From positions 1-7,180 of the forward strand of contig JAQCNK010000167.1 of the NCBI GenBank assembly GCA_028275075.1: DNA of 7,180 nt, in the 5' to 3' direction. Position 1 is the stretch's first letter, and every line of letters starts with the position of its first letter. A model generated the notes under the pieces. The model saw only the letters and a program-made list of their open reading frames with translations, was not told the DNA's origin and did no database searches. Origin of the DNA: Haloarcula sp. GTDB taxonomy: Archaea > Halobacteriota > Halobacteria > Halobacteriales > Haloarculaceae. Positions 6,039 to 7,180 of the stretch are shown here, one piece after another. The translations under genes were made by a program, and so were the position numbers.

Positions 6039-6641
6039 ATGACCAGCCGTGTATACAGACTCCACTCGACGCTCGAATTGCCACTGGAAGACGCGTACGA
6101 TTTCTTCGAGGATCCCGACCTCCCGCCGGAGATCGCTGACGTAGACATCACTCGTCGGAACAACACGCTCATCGTCAGTGCCGTCGCGAAAGACGACAGT
6201 ATGAGCAAGTACACACCGACGGCACAGTTGAAAGCCAGTGTTAGTGAAAACCGTGTCTACGAGGAGGACCCCGAAGAGATGGGGCCGCCCGGCGCCGCCT
6301 CGACCGGGTCGGCCGGTGGCGGCCCGCAGTGGGGCACCCTCGAGGAAGAAGAGGAAGAGATCGAATCCGAACTCGTCGAGTACGCCTGCTTCAAAGGTGA
6401 CCGCGAGACAGTCCTGCAAAATACGGCGCTCCAGTACGCGATGTTCAAGGTGCTCTGTGAGGTCGCGAAAGTCGCGGAGAAAGGGACGCTGACAGCCATT
6501 GCCGCTACTGACGAGGGACTCGAGGCCGTCCGCGTCGTCGACGGCGAAGTACACCCTGCTTCTATCAACGTCGTCGAAGATCCCGCCGACGAGGACGAGG
6601 AAGAGGGTGTTGACTGGCGCGACAACGAGTTCATTAGCTAA
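6039..6641 (+). CDS. Uncharacterised haloarchaeal protein, two conserved-looking blocks joined by a Gly-rich linker
   Basis: A soluble, acidic 200-residue protein with no signal peptide or membrane helix. Residues about 1-75 look like an alpha/beta domain (RVYRLHSTLELPLEDAYDFF, then strands around ITRRNNTLIVSAVAK and TAQLKASV). A Gly/Pro/Ala linker (82-97) and an acidic helix LEEEEEEIESEL (101-112) lead to a second block (113-180) with a long helix (TVLQNTALQYAMFKVLCEVAKVAEKG) and a strand region ending PASINVV. The C-terminus is an acidic tail. I recall similar proteins as a widespread haloarchaeal domain of unknown function (possibly catalogued as DUF7110, from memory and unverified). No catalytic motif is seen. 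The acidic codon pattern and GC-rich third positions support real coding. It is flanked by two palindromic elements and appears monocistronic. Confidence 0.8.
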   Translation: MTSRVYRLHSTLELPLEDAYDFFEDPDLPPEIADVDITRRNNTLIVSAVAKDDSMSKYTPTAQLKASVSENRVYEEDPEEMGPPGAASTGSAGGGPQWGTLEEEEEEIESELVEYACFKGDRETVLQNTALQYAMFKVLCEVAKVAEKGTLTAIAATDEGLEAVRVVDGEVHPASINVVEDPADEDEEEGVDWRDNEFIS

Positions 6642-6681
6642 CGCCGCCCGTCCGTTCGAACAGTTCCGTCTGATAGGACTC

Positions 6682-6760
6682 ATACTGCCGGCTATAACAA
6701 ACTGAAGGAATTCGCCATCCAGGGTGGCGAATATCTTCACGAACTTATAGCCGGCAGTAT
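6682..6760. repeat. 79-bp palindromic element with 16-bp perfect arms, between convergent genes
   Basis: ATACTGCCGGCTATAA (6682-6697) and its exact reverse complement (6745-6760) enclose 47 nt: 10-nt spacer, GAATTCG (6708-6714), GGCGAATATCT (6726-6736), 8-nt spacer. The core itself forms a hairpin, ATTCGCCA (6710-6717) with TGGCGAAT (6725-6732), so the whole could fold as a long interrupted stem or cruciform. The right arm ends on the first base of the complement of the 6760 gene's stop codon. It lies 40 bases after the stop of the 6039 gene and could serve as a 3' end signal for both. Confidence 0.85.
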
Positions 6761-7180
6761 CAGGACGATACGCCCGATATCTCGCCGCCAGCGACGCGCT
6801 CGGCAATTGGTATCGTGACGTTCGCTTCGATGTAGGCGGCGACGAGTATCAACGCCGCCGAGACCGCGAGCAGCCATCCTGCCTCGCGCAGATCCTGCCG
6901 GGTGAGGAGCTGATTTTCCAGTCCACGGATATACCGGACCGTGAGCCAGGCAAAACGCAGGCCGACGGCCGAGGCGACGAGCAGTGCCGGAACCTCCAGC
7001 ACGCCGTGGGGGACGATGAGCATGGCGACGACGAGGGGATCGACCTGCTGGACGGCGATGCCGACAACGGCACCGATAAGCAGGCCGTTGAGGACGAGAC
7101 CGAGGACGGTGACCAGTCCCAGAGATACCGCGCCAAGCGATAACGCAACCATCGCAACGAGGTTGTTCACGGCGAGATCA
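6760..7180 (-). CDS. SpoIIM (stage II sporulation protein M)-family membrane protein, C-terminal part
   Basis: Leftward reading frame that stays open through the right edge, so the N-terminus is missing. The visible part (about 139 codons) starts DLAVNNLVAMVAL; the GTG within it at 7170 is probably internal, because family members have further N-terminal sequence before the NN motif. Three or four hydrophobic segments follow: one long Gly/Leu/Val-rich stretch containing NGLLIG, a second around PHGVLEVPALLVASAVGLRFAW, and a last one (WLLAVSAALILVAAYIEA) near the C-terminus. The NN...NG..IG and PHG-(x)-EhPA pattern is typical of SpoIIM (DUF95) integral membrane proteins. In Bacillus SpoIIM works in engulfment, but archaeal members have no sporulation role and an unknown function. 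Its TGA stop abuts the palindromic element. Family assignment is from remembered motifs. Confidence 0.78.
   Translation of the reverse strand, partial: DLAVNNLVAMVALSLGAVSLGLVTVLGLVLNGLLIGAVVGIAVQQVDPLVVAMLIVPHGVLEVPALLVASAVGLRFAWLTVRYIRGLENQLLTRQDLREAGWLLAVSAALILVAAYIEANVTIPIAERVAGGEISGVSS

Noticed and set aside
5799..6760. Integron attC-like cassette around the 6039 gene
   Set aside because: The layout is suggestive, but the arms lack the GTTRRRY/RYYYAAC boxes of attC sites, the stems are perfect rather than bulged, and no integrase gene is visible.
5511..6806. Leftward open frame of 431 codons across the ferredoxin and the 6039 gene
   Set aside because: It runs antisense to two well-supported genes and through both palindromic elements, with no recognisable domain. 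I treat it as chance.
1..7180. tRNA or rRNA genes, CRISPR arrays, transposase genes
   Set aside because: I saw no cloverleaf-like sequence, no regularly spaced repeats, and no transposase or integrase motifs in any frame.

Overview
The window looks like chromosomal DNA of a halophilic archaeon (Halobacteria; perhaps Haloarcula-like, which is a guess). The signs are high G+C with GC-rich third codon positions, very acidic proteins, start codons with no Shine-Dalgarno sequence but an AT-rich box about 27 bases upstream (leaderless transcripts), a Tat-type lipoprotein signal, and homologues of archaeal lipid and cobamide genes.

Layout. (1) Bases 1-3215 form a cobalt/cobamide module. The 5' end of cobN (cobaltochelatase large subunit) runs leftward off the window. 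Only 35 bases away, a rightward set begins: a fused ChlI/ChlD-type AAA+/VWA chelatase ATPase, then cbtB and cbtA (cobalt transporter), which overlap by one base. (2) Bases 3277-3834, leftward: a small Tat lipoprotein of unknown role, carrying a perfect 33-bp in-frame tandem duplication. (3) Bases 3991-5788: a leftward geranylgeranyl-reductase-family flavoprotein and a divergent rightward plant-type [2Fe-2S] ferredoxin. They share a 103-bp intergenic region and are plausibly enzyme and electron donor for saturating isoprenoid lipids. (4) Bases 6039-6641: a rightward conserved-looking haloarchaeal protein of unknown function. (5) From 6760 to the right edge: the C-terminal part of a leftward SpoIIM-family membrane protein.

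The most unusual signal is non-coding. Two intergenic elements, at 5799-5881 and 6682-6760, share one architecture: perfect outer inverted repeats of 17 and 16 bp, a spacer of about 10 nt, a core running from GAATTCG to GGCGAATATCT, and an 8-nt spacer. Their arms differ in sequence yet pair perfectly within each element. A decayed third copy lies at 3918-3994, and a weaker candidate fourth at 3211-3281. Every 3' end of a transcription unit in the window has one of these next to it, and in several the arms contain or touch the stop codon. The chlID-cbtB-cbtA operon interior has none. I read them as a dispersed, structured 3'-end repeat family of unknown function, possibly terminator or 3'-UTR elements, or a small mobile repeat that favours gene ends.
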